Source: UBA1447 sp002329225 (GTDB lineage: Bacteria > Bacillota > Clostridia > Oscillospirales > Acutalibacteraceae). From it: 64,000 nt of DNA. The notes under the pieces were generated by a model, which made no database searches, was not told the origin of the DNA, and saw only the letters and a program-made list of their open reading frames with translations. This document shows positions 45,790 through 54,779 of the stretch, piece by piece (the stretch's first letter is position 1; each line of letters opens with the position of its first letter). A program made the position numbers and the translations under genes. The stretch is from the NCBI GenBank assembly GCA_050946835.1, contig JBMNVN010000005.1, forward strand, positions 112,843 to 176,842, read 5' to 3'.

Positions 45790-47712
45790 TTAAGAATATT
45801 TCGTGAGAATTTCATCTTTATTGTTAGAGCGAAGGGTAGCTCCTCTTCTTCTGCCGAACCATACGGTTTCTTTTGCATACTTAATCCAATTTACCTCATC
45901 GGAATCGCCCGCAGTGTGAAGGATGTTGTGCTTCTTTTTTAAGGCTTCAGGCTGCCCGGAATAGATTGAATCAAAATAAGTACTGAAGTCGTGTGAAAGA
46001 GCGGTTTTTTGAGGCGGAGTACCCGGTCTCTTGATAATTACTTTTTGGTATTTTACAAGGTCATTAAAGACCTTATCTTCTAATTTAAAATCGGACAAAA
46101 ACGGCATTATTTCTTTCCAAAAGCGTTCATAATTCATAACGAATTCTAAAAAGGCGCCTTCTTCGAAAAACCAGGAGGCATCACCGAACAACGGGTTTAG
46201 ATACATCCATTTTCCGGTTTTGGTGTCTTTGAGTTCTTTTTCAAAATCGTCAAAAAGACGATTTGCCAATGTGCCCTCAGCCTGTTTTATGTAGCTTAGC
46301 AACTTGTTGAAAAAGTTCATATAGCTAATGCCTTTTTCATAGTACATATAAAGAGCAAAACAGCGCAGAAGGCCTAAGTTGTGAAAACACTGCACACAAA
46401 CGGAAAAGAGGTTGGATTTTATCCACATTTCGTTACTCATTGTGTTTGTGGCAATAATAACATTGGAATATTCCTGCACCTCTTCTTCTACATCGGCACT
46501 GTGAATGTGATTGAAAGGTATCCGGGCGGTGACGATTCCGTGGCGTTGCTTATAATCCTCCTGTGCCATTTCGGAATTAATCAAAAGCTCGCAGTGATAG
46601 ACGCTGATGGAATTATGTTGCCCGGCCTCCAACAGCTCGCAAATTCCGCTGCTGAAACTCTCATAAGTTTCCCCCGGAAGGCCCAAAATCAGTTCCGAAT
46701 AAGAGGGGATTCCTGCCTGATTGTACTTTGCTAAAAGATTCGCAAATTTGTCCAGAGTCAGATTCTTTCTGTTTATATTTGTAAGTGCCTCATCGCTTAA
46801 AGTTTGATAGGCTAATGTTGCACCTTTATCCATCTCCATGCTGTTTAGCTTTTTGCTAATCTGAAATACATTTTCGTCGGAGTTCTTTGCATAACAGGGG
46901 CGGAAAACTTTCGGATAGCCGTTTTTAGCCTTCATTTCTACAATGAAGTCCACAATTTCAAGATCTCGTTTGAACATACCGAAGTTGGCATCGGCGCAAA
47001 AGCAATATTCAATTTTATTTTCGCTCATCCAGGCAATTTCCGCCTTGACCTTTTCCATGGGGAAATGCCGTACGGCCTTCCCGGCACACCAATCGCAGTA
47101 AGAGCAACTATAGGGGCAGCCCCTGTTCGTTTCTAAAATTGCTAAAAAGTCAATATCAGGGTTGTTTTGTAATAAACTGTCGAAAATGCCGCTTGTATAA
47201 GCGGAGGGATAGCCTTCAATATCGGTATAGTTCTGGCGGGGATTTTCTTTTATTTGTCCTTTAGAATCTCTATATGAGATATTGGGAATTTTCTCAAAGT
47301 CAGAGCCGGATAAAGCTTTGAGCAGGTCAAGAAAGGGTTCCTCCGATTCCCCCCGCATTAAAACATCCACGTAGTCTTCATTAATTAATATATCGTTATT
47401 GTCCGGTATATTGTGGCCGCCGAAAAGAATCAAGGTATCGGGAAATGCCTGCTTAACTTTTCTTGCCAGAGCTTTGTTGTATTCAAAATTCCATACACAG
47501 CAGGAGAACCCTACAAGCACCGGTTTCTCCATGCGGGAAACAACATCATCGAGCTTTTCCCGCCGGAATATAAAGTCTTTAAAATCATACGTTTCTCTGA
47601 CATAATTATCCTGCAGTGCAAAGGCCGCCAATACTCCGGCGGCCAAGGGCAAATACAGGGATTTGTCAAAAGCAAAGCCTACTTGAACGAGATAGATGTT
47701 CTTTTTACTCAT
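45790..47712 (-). CDS. B12-binding radical SAM protein, family B copy 4
   Basis: 640 residues from ATG 47712 with AAAGGAG upstream. LPLAAGVLAAFAL, PVLVGFSCCVWNFEYNKALA, LILFGGHNI, VLMRGESEEPF, TNRGCPYSCSYCDWC for the cluster, FCADANFGMF, LGLPGETYESF, and the C-terminal LFGDASWFFEEGAFLEF and ETVWFGRR. The start overlaps the stop of copy 5 by eight bases (ATGAGTAA), and its own stop lies only 18 bases from the family A copy 5 start. The chain GT2-B5-B4-A5 is therefore one tightly coupled operon. Substrate unknown. Confidence 0.86.
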   Translation of the reverse strand: MSKKNIYLVQVGFAFDKSLYLPLAAGVLAAFALQDNYVRETYDFKDFIFRREKLDDVVSRMEKPVLVGFSCCVWNFEYNKALARKVKQAFPDTLILFGGHNIPDNNDILINEDYVDVLMRGESEEPFLDLLKALSGSDFEKIPNISYRDSKGQIKENPRQNYTDIEGYPSAYTSGIFDSLLQNNPDIDFLAILETNRGCPYSCSYCDWCAGKAVRHFPMEKVKAEIAWMSENKIEYCFCADANFGMFKRDLEIVDFIVEMKAKNGYPKVFRPCYAKNSDENVFQISKKLNSMEMDKGATLAYQTLSDEALTNINRKNLTLDKFANLLAKYNQAGIPSYSELILGLPGETYESFSSGICELLEAGQHNSISVYHCELLINSEMAQEDYKQRHGIVTARIPFNHIHSADVEEEVQEYSNVIIATNTMSNEMWIKSNLFSVCVQCFHNLGLLRCFALYMYYEKGISYMNFFNKLLSYIKQAEGTLANRLFDDFEKELKDTKTGKWMYLNPLFGDASWFFEEGAFLEFVMNYERFWKEIMPFLSDFKLEDKVFNDLVKYQKVIIKRPGTPPQKTALSHDFSTYFDSIYSGQPEALKKKHNILHTAGDSDEVNWIKYAKETVWFGRRRGATLRSNNKDEILTKYS

Positions 47713-49636
47713 CCGCAACTCCTTTCACATCGACGGAGTCGGTGTATATGTTTTTACTTTCCTTTTTGCCGTACCAAACAACTATTCGGGCATAATCCGG
47801 CCAGTTATCCAACGGTTCCCGGTCCTCTATGGTGAGAAAATTAGACATTTTGAGCAGCTTTCCTTCCCTGCTTTTGAATATATCCGTAAAAAACTCGTGC
47901 AAATTGTAGCGTAATTCTTTCTGAGCGAAAACTCCGCCGGGCCGTTTAATCATATTCCGTTGGTAGAACAAAAGGTCTTCTATCAAATCCTCCGGGATGC
48001 CGAAAGAACGTAAAAAGGGTTCAGTCTCATCATAAAACTTTTCAAGTTCCCGAACAATGCACAAAAAAGCGTATTCTTCAAAAGGCCATGACACATCGCC
48101 GAAATCTTCAGCAAAAACAATTAAGTTGCCCTGCCCCCGTAGAATATTTTCCAGGTTGCTGCGGATTTCTTTGAAAATTTTTCCGCTGACCGTATCGGGG
48201 CGTTCCATGATGTAATTTAAAAGCCGCTCATAAAATTCAATATAACTCAAACCCTGTACGGCGTGGAGATACAGGGCGAAAAACTGCAGCAGATTCATGT
48301 GATGGAAACACTGTACCGTATAGGAGAGCATGTTCATATCAATCCACATCAAATTATCCATGCTGTAAGTGGAAGTGACAATTCTGGAGTATTCCTGTAT
48401 TTCACCCCGTTTGGGATGCCCCATATGCGGTTGATTTAGGGGAACAAGCGTTGTTTCAACTTTGTGTTGCTTGATATAGTCCGGATCACCCATGACTGAA
48501 CAAGGCAGCCATTCGCAGTTGTGTACATAAACGGAGTGATGCTGACCGGCATTTAGAAGGTCGTCTAAGCCGTTGGCAAAACTTGTATAATTTTCACCCG
48601 GTAGACCTAAAATAAGCTCGGTATAGGTTGGGATATCTTCGGCATTATAAAGCCGCATAAGTTCGGTATAGTGCTTGATGCTCACATTGGTTCGTCCGAC
48701 TTTGGCGGCGGCATCTTCCGATAAGGTCTGCAAGGAAAGGGTTACACCTTTATTCATGGAGTTGTCATGAAGTTTTTTGCCGATTCTGAATATTCTGTCA
48801 CTATTGTTTTTTGCATAAGAGGTCTGGAACTTTTGAGGATAACCCGTTTTATTTTTCAGTTGAATAATGTGATCTATAATTACCTCATCCCGGTCGAGAA
48901 TGCCGAAATTGGCATCGGCACAGGCAATAAACTCAATACGGTGCTTACAAGCCCAATCAAGTTCACGGTAGATTCTATCCAGGGGAAAAAGCCGGATTTT
49001 ACTTTTCAGGTTGCCCCAGTCGCAAAAAGCACAGTTATATGGACAACCTCTGTTTGTCTCAAAAATCAGTTCAAAATTCAGATCCGGATAATCCGTGAAA
49101 AAAGAGTCAAAATAACCCTCCAAATAGGGTGATGGATAATCACAATGAGTATACACTTCCGTCGGAGTCGTTATTAAAGCTCCGTCTTTCCGAAAAGAAA
49201 TATTCGGGATATCATTCAAGTTTACTTTACCCAAACGGGAAAGCAAAACGCGGCGGAAAGGCTCTTCACCCTCACCGTGGATGAGAATGTCAATAAAGGG
49301 GCATTGTTCAAGAAGTATGTTGCCCGGCGGAACATGATGCCCGCCGAAAACAATGAGGCAGGAGGGATAGACTTCTTTAAACCTTTTAGCCAGGGCTTTG
49401 TTATATTCAAAGTTCCATACATATGTCGAAAAGCCCAGTACGAACGGGTCTTCCGCCTGAGTTACGCAACTTTCAACCGGTTCACGCAGGAACTGTATTT
49501 TTTTTAGTTTGTAATTAGTGCTGATGTCTTCATCGCTGAAAGCGTAGGCCACTAATGTGCCGCAAGCGTAGGGCAAATGAGCGGTCTTGCCGTAAAGGAA
49601 ATTCGGCTGAATCATATAGAGATTTTTTAATTCCAT
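47705..49636 (-). CDS. B12-binding radical SAM protein, family B copy 5
   Basis: 643 residues from ATG 49636, two bases after the GT2 stop. Motifs: LPYACGTLVAYAF, FVLGFSTYVWNFEYNKALA, VFGGHHVP, DILIHGEGEEPF, TNRGCPYNCAFCDWG for the cluster, ACADANFGIL, LGLPGENYTSF, and the end RIVVWYGKK. The PGEN where others have PGET is a small change near the SAM-binding segment. The long C-terminal region is conserved (DFGDVSWPFEEYAF). It is translationally coupled to a glycosyltransferase, which again points to a sugar- or lipid-linked substrate. Confidence 0.86.
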   Translation of the reverse strand: MELKNLYMIQPNFLYGKTAHLPYACGTLVAYAFSDEDISTNYKLKKIQFLREPVESCVTQAEDPFVLGFSTYVWNFEYNKALAKRFKEVYPSCLIVFGGHHVPPGNILLEQCPFIDILIHGEGEEPFRRVLLSRLGKVNLNDIPNISFRKDGALITTPTEVYTHCDYPSPYLEGYFDSFFTDYPDLNFELIFETNRGCPYNCAFCDWGNLKSKIRLFPLDRIYRELDWACKHRIEFIACADANFGILDRDEVIIDHIIQLKNKTGYPQKFQTSYAKNNSDRIFRIGKKLHDNSMNKGVTLSLQTLSEDAAAKVGRTNVSIKHYTELMRLYNAEDIPTYTELILGLPGENYTSFANGLDDLLNAGQHHSVYVHNCEWLPCSVMGDPDYIKQHKVETTLVPLNQPHMGHPKRGEIQEYSRIVTSTYSMDNLMWIDMNMLSYTVQCFHHMNLLQFFALYLHAVQGLSYIEFYERLLNYIMERPDTVSGKIFKEIRSNLENILRGQGNLIVFAEDFGDVSWPFEEYAFLCIVRELEKFYDETEPFLRSFGIPEDLIEDLLFYQRNMIKRPGGVFAQKELRYNLHEFFTDIFKSREGKLLKMSNFLTIEDREPLDNWPDYARIVVWYGKKESKNIYTDSVDVKGVADE

Positions 49637-49638
49637 TC

Positions 49639-50388
49639 TCAGCTTTCCCTCTTCGGTTTATTTTTGAAAGATTCAACTGTTGCAAAACGAACTTTTATAA
49701 CGGTGATAGTGTATTTGAGCTTCATGAAAAAAGTTGTTTGTGCCTTCCCTTGACCTCTTGCCTTCCATAAAGTAGGAACTTCCACAAAGCGGTACTTCAG
49801 ACGGATAAACTTCAGGTTGGATTCCAAACCGATTGCAGGGGAGCGACACTCAAGGACTATAGAATGAAGCTTGTCTTCAGGGATTATTCTGTAGCCGTAA
49901 GTCAGATCGGAAACCTTTGTACAGTATATAACTTGAACGAGTTTTTGGAAAACAAAATTAAGAAGACGATTAATTGCACCATAGCCCTCAAAACCCCCGC
50001 CTTTCAGCCATCGGGAGGCCAGAATAATGGCGTCCGGATTTTCTTTTGCCTTTTCAACCATTACAGACACAAGAAAAGGGTCTGTATCCATATCCGCCGC
50101 CACACAAACCAGATGGCTGCCTTTTGCTAAACTGAACGCCTCATTGAGGGCTGAGCCGAGACCGGGCTCTTTTTGCGTGTAAAGCCTTATGGGAATATTT
50201 TGAGCAATGTTCTGTAATGTTCCGACAACGCTCATACACTCAGCTGTTGTTTTTTCACAGACGACTACAATTATTTCCTTAATATCCCTACGGTTGCATG
50301 TTTGGGTAAGAATCTCCACCGTTTTTCTCAATGAGTCCGTTTCGTCAATGGTGGCGATAATAATAGAAAGATTTTCGAAACGCTTCAA
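49639..50388 (-). CDS. Family 2 glycosyltransferase, DPM1-like without C-terminal membrane segments
   Basis: 249 residues from TTG 50388, which has CAGGAGAA six bases upstream; an in-frame ATG at 50448 is unlikely. SIIIATIDETDSL, KEPGLGSALNEAF and AADMDTDP (the DxD-type metal site) define a GT-A fold of the DPM1-like branch, and ASRWLKGGGFEGYG and SDLTYGYRI are typical of it. Unlike the GtrB-type gene at 20875 there are no membrane segments at the C-terminus. First gene of the minus operon with three radical SAM genes, so it probably helps assemble the same glycan or glycolipid. Confidence 0.83.
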   Translation of the reverse strand: MKRFENLSIIIATIDETDSLRKTVEILTQTCNRRDIKEIIVVVCEKTTAECMSVVGTLQNIAQNIPIRLYTQKEPGLGSALNEAFSLAKGSHLVCVAADMDTDPFLVSVMVEKAKENPDAIILASRWLKGGGFEGYGAINRLLNFVFQKLVQVIYCTKVSDLTYGYRIIPEDKLHSIVLECRSPAIGLESNLKFIRLKYRFVEVPTLWKARGQGKAQTTFFMKLKYTITVIKVRFATVESFKNKPKRES

Positions 50389-50451
50389 AACTATTCTCCT
50401 GAAACGAAAACTGTGCCGGAAACATAACTTCCACGGTATTATACGCAATGA

Positions 50452-50480
50452 ATTATATCATCCCGGCAGTATATTTGCAA
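50452..50480 (-). promoter_or_regulatory. Promoter of the GT2-radical SAM operon
   Basis: On the minus strand TTGCAA (50475-50480), 17-bp spacer and a perfect TATAAT (50452-50457), about 60 bp upstream of the TTG at 50388. The remaining gap up to 50746 is A+T-rich and holds only the divergent plus promoter. Confidence 0.6.
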
Positions 50481-50666
50481 CAATTCCGGTGTGAAAACAG
50501 AAGGCTGAAAAAACACTCAAAACTGATATCGCAACAAACTCTTTTGCGGTATAAAATCTCAAGCGTTAGAACGAAAATTTACTGCGTTTTTTAAAGGAAA
50601 AAGAAAGCGAGAATAAAGATGATTAAACTGTACGGCAACAAAATTTTGAAAAGATGGCTATTTTTG

Positions 50667-50694
50667 TTGCATTGATTCGCCGTTTATATATAAT
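50667..50694 (+). promoter_or_regulatory. Promoter of the oxidoreductase/isomerase operon
   Basis: TTGCAT (50667-50672), 16-bp spacer and a perfect TATAAT (50689-50694), 52 bp upstream of the TTG at 50747. Confidence 0.6.
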
Positions 50695-50746
50695 TAATTA
50701 TAAAGAGTTTTCAAAAGGAAAATATAATATATAGGGGGAATCAGAA

Positions 50747-51835
50747 TTGGATAAAAAAATCAGAGTGGGTATCATCGGTTGCGGCGGTATCGCCAACGGT
50801 AAGCATATGCCGAATTTGGCGAAAAACAAAGATGTGGAAATGACGGCTTTTTGTGACATAATACCGGAGAAAGCCGAACTTGCCGCAGAGAAGTTCGGCT
50901 CCGCCGACGCAAAAACCTATACCGACTATAAGAAACTGCTTAAAGACGAAAGTATTGATGTGGTTCATGTTTGCACTCCTAACCGCTCTCACTCTTTCAT
51001 TACCGTTGCGGCTCTTGAAGCCGGCAAACATGTAATGTGTGAAAAACCCATGGCAAAAACCTATGCGGAAGCCAAAAAGATGCTGGAGGCGTCAAAACGC
51101 ACAGGCAAAAAACTTACAATAGGTTACCAACAGCGTTGGCGCGGCGACTCCCTGTATTTGAAAAAATCCTGTGAAAACGGCGAGCTCGGCGACATCTATT
51201 ATGCCCGTGCGATTGCACTGCGCAGAAGGGCCGTGCCCACTTGGGGAGTCTTCCTCAACGAATATGAGCAGGGCGGAGGCCCCCTGATTGACATCGGCAC
51301 ACATGCTCTGGATTTGACCCTGTGGATGATGGACAACTACAAGCCGAAGATGGTAGTTGGCACAACATATAAAAAACTCGGGCAGCAAAGGGATACCGCA
51401 AACGCTTGGGGGGATTGGAACCCCGAAGAATTCACTGTGGAGGACTCCGCTTTCGGTTTTATTGTCATGGAAAACGGCGCAACAATAGTGCTGGAATCCA
51501 GCTGGGCACTGAATTTAGCGGATCCGTATGAGGCAATTACGCTGCTCTGCGGGGATAAAGCCGGTGCGGATATGTTCAACGGGCTGAGGCTTAACTATGT
51601 CAAAAACGGACGCCAGGTAATAGAAACACCGGACTTCAAGGCGGGCGGTGTTGCGTTTTATGAAGGCACTTCTTCGGATCCTTCCGATCTGGAATCCAGA
51701 GCTTGGATTGATGCGATAAAGAATAATAAAGAGGTTCCCACAAAGCCCGAACAGGCTTTGGTAGTTACTCAGATTTTAGAGGCGATTTACAAATCTGCAA
51801 AAACCGGAAAGCCGGTTTACCTGAATAACGACTGA
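50747..51835 (+). CDS. Gfo/Idh/MocA-family sugar oxidoreductase (first)
   Basis: 362 residues. GIIGCGGIANGKH is the NAD(P)-binding loop, EKPMAKT carries the conserved Glu-Lys-Pro whose Lys is catalytic, and DIGTHALDLTLW contains the active-site His. The family oxidises or reduces sugars and cyclitols, often at C3. The TTG start is supported by AGGGGGAA upstream. It heads a four-gene operon with two TIM-barrel isomerase-like genes and a second oxidoreductase, an arrangement seen in sugar or cyclitol degradation and in 3-keto-glycoside pathways. Specific substrate unknown. Confidence 0.88.
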   Translation: MDKKIRVGIIGCGGIANGKHMPNLAKNKDVEMTAFCDIIPEKAELAAEKFGSADAKTYTDYKKLLKDESIDVVHVCTPNRSHSFITVAALEAGKHVMCEKPMAKTYAEAKKMLEASKRTGKKLTIGYQQRWRGDSLYLKKSCENGELGDIYYARAIALRRRAVPTWGVFLNEYEQGGGPLIDIGTHALDLTLWMMDNYKPKMVVGTTYKKLGQQRDTANAWGDWNPEEFTVEDSAFGFIVMENGATIVLESSWALNLADPYEAITLLCGDKAGADMFNGLRLNYVKNGRQVIETPDFKAGGVAFYEGTSSDPSDLESRAWIDAIKNNKEVPTKPEQALVVTQILEAIYKSAKTGKPVYLNND

Positions 51836-51862
51836 TTTAGATTTTGCAAAGAGGTGTGAAAA

Positions 51863-52585
51863 ATGAAAAAAGCAATTCAACTTTACAGTGTAAGGGACCA
51901 TATCAAAACCGGTGAAGATATGCTCAACGTTTTGGGCAGAGTAAAAGAGATTGGTTATGAAGGAGTGGAATTTGCAGGTTATTTCGGCCTTTCCGCGGAA
52001 GTGTTAAAAAAGAGATTGGATGAACTGGGACTCAAAGCAGTTGGTACCCATATGGGTTTGGAAAACTATGTGCCGGAAAAGATTGAAGAAACAATCAGAT
52101 TCCATAAGATCCTTGATTGCAATCTAATCGGTCTTGGCGGAGCGCCTACAAGACCCGGCCCGGTTCTAAAGCACACCTGCTCTATACTGAAAAAAGCCAA
52201 TGAAATTGCGGAAAAAGAGGGCATGCGTGTATATTTTCACAACCATCAGGAAGAGTTTAAACCTTTGATGGGCGGGGTGATTCCGATAGAAAAGCTCAAA
52301 GAAGCCTGCTATCTGCAACTGGACACCTACTGGAGCTTTTGCGCCGGCATTGACAATGAAAAGTTCTTGACTGAAAATTCGGATCGAATTGTCCACATTC
52401 ATCTGAAAGACGGAATAGACGCAAAACCTCTTGCGCTCGGTGAAGGGGAAGCGGATCTTGCAACGGTTATTAAGACTGCGAAAAAAATCGGGCTTGATTG
52501 GGTGATTGTTGAAAATGATAATCCTACACCTACGGGTCTTGAGGACATTGCCCGCAGCATGGAGTTTTTAAACAAAAATATGTAA
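51863..52585 (+). CDS. TIM-barrel sugar isomerase/epimerase-like protein (AP_endonuc_2 type)
   Basis: 240 residues from ATG 51863 (GAGGTG upstream). YFHNHQEEF, LQLDTYW, HIHLKDG and VIVENDN supply the His, Asp and Glu metal ligands expected for a divalent-metal xylose-isomerase-like TIM barrel. This is a short member of the family that includes IolE-like and hydroxypyruvate isomerase-like enzymes. It lies 27 bp after the first oxidoreductase and probably acts on the keto-sugar made by it. Which isomerisation, elimination or hydrolysis it carries out is not readable. Confidence 0.84.
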   Translation: MKKAIQLYSVRDHIKTGEDMLNVLGRVKEIGYEGVEFAGYFGLSAEVLKKRLDELGLKAVGTHMGLENYVPEKIEETIRFHKILDCNLIGLGGAPTRPGPVLKHTCSILKKANEIAEKEGMRVYFHNHQEEFKPLMGGVIPIEKLKEACYLQLDTYWSFCAGIDNEKFLTENSDRIVHIHLKDGIDAKPLALGEGEADLATVIKTAKKIGLDWVIVENDNPTPTGLEDIARSMEFLNKNM

Positions 52586-52653
52586 TTGCTGCTCAGGCGC
52601 TACAGCTACAATTTGATGAGTTAACTAAGATTAAACAAAAAGGAGAGAATAAA

Positions 52654-53619
52654 ATGAAACTTGGCGTTTTTACCTGTCTGTTAGGCAATTTGCCTTTGGA
52701 AGAATCGCTTAAATATTTTAGCGATTTAGGGCTTGAAACGGTCGAAATCGGTTGCGGGGGTTATCCCGGCACTTCCCATGCGAACCCTAAACTGCTTTTA
52801 AGCGATGCGGCGAAGCTTGAGGAGTTTAAAAATCTTATTGCAAAGTATAATTTTGAAATCAGTGCACTGAGCTGCCACGGCAACCCGGTGCACCCGAATA
52901 AAGAGATAGCGGCACAATTTGATAACGCTATCAGAGATACCATACTCTTGGCGGAAAAATTAGGTATCAGCCGCATAAACACATTTTCCGGCTGCCCCGG
53001 GGATTGCGAAGACTCAAAATACCCCAATTGGGTTACCTGCCCCTGGCCCAATGATTTTTTAGATATTCTGGAGTGGCAGTGGAATGAGGTTCTCATACCT
53101 TATTGGAAAGATTTGGTTAAGTTTGCCAGAGAACACGGTGTGGATAAAATCGGTCTGGAAATGCATCCCGGTTTTAGCGTCTATAACACCGAAACCCTTC
53201 TGCGCTTGAGAGAAGCTGTTGGTGATGAAATCGGCGCTAATTTTGACCCGAGCCACCTTGTTTGGCAGGGTATGGATCCTGTAGCTGTAATCAGGGCGCT
53301 TGGCCCCGCTATTTTCCATGTCCATGCAAAAGACACCAAAATCGACAAATATAACACTGCGGTAAACGGCGTGCTGGATACCAAGAGTTATATGGATGAG
53401 ATTAACCGCTCATGGATCTTCCGTTCAGTGGGTTACGGCGGCGATGCCGCTTACTGGAAAGATGTTATCTCCAATCTGCGTCTGGTGGGTTATGATTATG
53501 CTATAAGCATTGAACATGAAGACTCACTTATGAGCCAGAACGAGGGATTGAGCAAGGCTGTTTCTCTGCTTAAAGAGGTGCTTATCACCGAAGATGTGAG
53601 CGCCGCCTGGTGGGTGTAG
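52654..53619 (+). CDS. TIM-barrel sugar isomerase/epimerase-like protein (longer type)
   Basis: 321 residues from ATG 52654 (AAGGAGAG upstream). Different from its neighbour: GGYPGTSHANPKLL, LSCHGNPVHPN, GLEMHPGF, NFDPSHLVWQG, HVHAKDTK and SIEHEDSLM supply a full set of metal-binding Glu, Asp and His residues. Members of this branch occur beside Gfo/Idh/MocA oxidoreductases. The TIM-barrel subunits of C-glycoside-cleaving enzymes (DgpC/CarC-type) are of broadly this kind, so a role in eliminating or isomerising a 3-keto-sugar is a reasonable but unproven idea. It ends 37 bp before the last gene. Confidence 0.84.
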   Translation: MKLGVFTCLLGNLPLEESLKYFSDLGLETVEIGCGGYPGTSHANPKLLLSDAAKLEEFKNLIAKYNFEISALSCHGNPVHPNKEIAAQFDNAIRDTILLAEKLGISRINTFSGCPGDCEDSKYPNWVTCPWPNDFLDILEWQWNEVLIPYWKDLVKFAREHGVDKIGLEMHPGFSVYNTETLLRLREAVGDEIGANFDPSHLVWQGMDPVAVIRALGPAIFHVHAKDTKIDKYNTAVNGVLDTKSYMDEINRSWIFRSVGYGGDAAYWKDVISNLRLVGYDYAISIEHEDSLMSQNEGLSKAVSLLKEVLITEDVSAAWWV

Positions 53620-53656
53620 TCCGCAGAAAGACTGACTTATGACGGAGAGTGATAAA

Positions 53657-54715
53657 GTGAAATCTAAAAAGGATATCGGTGCGGCTGTTATCGGTTACGG
53701 CGGTATGGGCGGCTGGCATACTGAAAAAATTAAAAAAATCAAGGGCATCTCTTTAATAGGTATTTATGATATTTTAGAGAGCAGGCGGCAGGCGGCGGAA
53801 GAAAAAAACATCCGCGCCTTTAACTCGCGGGAAGAACTACTGGCAGATGAAAGGATAGATTTGGTAGTTATAGCAACGCCTAATGATGTTCATAAAGAAA
53901 TAACAATAGCCGCCTTGGAGGCCGGAAAAAATGTTATTTGCGAAAAACCCGTAGCCATGAACAGCGTCGAGCTGGAAGAGATGATTGCCGTCTCCGTTAA
54001 AGCGGGCAAAATCTTTACCGTTCACCAAAACAGGCGTTGGGATGACGACTACCTCTGTGCTAAAAAGATAATTGAAGAGAACATGTTGGGCAGGGTTTAC
54101 AATATTGAATCAAGGGTTCAAGGGGACAGAGGCGTGCCCGGTGACTGGCGCAACAGAAAGGCACAGGGCGGCGGTATGGTCTTGGACTGGGGTGTTCATC
54201 TGTTGGATCAGATACTTATGCTCAAAAAAGATCAAAAACTTACTTCCGTCTATGCTCAGTTGACCTTTGTGACCAGCGACGAGGTGGATGACGGCTTTAA
54301 AACCATGCTCAGTTTTGATGACGGCACCACCGCCTATGTGGAGGTGACAACCAGCAACTTTGTTAAACTCCCCCGTTGGTATATCTTAGGCGAGAACGGC
54401 ACGGCGATGATTGAGGATTGGGACCTTAACGGAAAAATTATAAAAGTTTCCGATTGGGAAAACCGGGATGCTGTTCCCGTTTTGGCGGGTGTAGGGCTGA
54501 CAAAAACCATGGCGCCTCGTACAGACGACACCATTAAGAAGTATAAACTGCCCAAAGTGCATTCGGACTGGGGAGCATATTACGAAAATATTGTCGCCGC
54601 CATCAAAGGGGAAGAAAAACCGCTTATAACTCACGAACAGGTGAGGCGTTCCACAAAACTTATGGAAGCAATTTTTGAGTCCGATAAACACAACATTGTT
54701 GTAAAATTCGAATAA
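53657..54715 (+). CDS. Gfo/Idh/MocA-family sugar oxidoreductase (second)
   Basis: 352 residues from GTG 53657, preceded by CGGAGAG; an ATG at 53639 in the same frame is possible but has a poorer site. GYGGMGGWHTEK is the nucleotide-binding loop, EKPVAMN holds the conserved Lys, and DWGVHLLDQILM has the active-site His. It is only distantly similar to the first oxidoreductase, so the two probably catalyse different oxidation steps or one oxidation and one reduction. Last gene of the operon; a terminator follows. Confidence 0.86.
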   Translation: MKSKKDIGAAVIGYGGMGGWHTEKIKKIKGISLIGIYDILESRRQAAEEKNIRAFNSREELLADERIDLVVIATPNDVHKEITIAALEAGKNVICEKPVAMNSVELEEMIAVSVKAGKIFTVHQNRRWDDDYLCAKKIIEENMLGRVYNIESRVQGDRGVPGDWRNRKAQGGGMVLDWGVHLLDQILMLKKDQKLTSVYAQLTFVTSDEVDDGFKTMLSFDDGTTAYVEVTTSNFVKLPRWYILGENGTAMIEDWDLNGKIIKVSDWENRDAVPVLAGVGLTKTMAPRTDDTIKKYKLPKVHSDWGAYYENIVAAIKGEEKPLITHEQVRRSTKLMEAIFESDKHNIVVKFE

Positions 54716-54732
54716 ATCAGCGCAAAAAAGAG

Positions 54733-54758
54733 CCCGGTCGAAAATTTTTTCGGCCGGG
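54733..54758. terminator. Terminator of the oxidoreductase operon (possibly bidirectional)
   Basis: CCCGGTCGAAAA (54733-54744) pairs with 54747-54758 through a 12-bp stem with one G-U pair and a short loop. It follows the oxidoreductase stop by 17 bp and lies 21 bp beyond the end of the convergent SpoIID-type gene. Confidence 0.75.
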
Positions 54759-54779
54759 TATATTTATTGCCGTGATGTT

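Noticed and set aside
23776..49636. RiPP biosynthesis as the role of the radical SAM genes
   Set aside because: Gaps between genes are short and contain no small Cys-, Gly- or Asn-rich precursor with a ribosome site; no peptidase, RRE-like protein or exporter was seen. Not excluded for a precursor outside the window.
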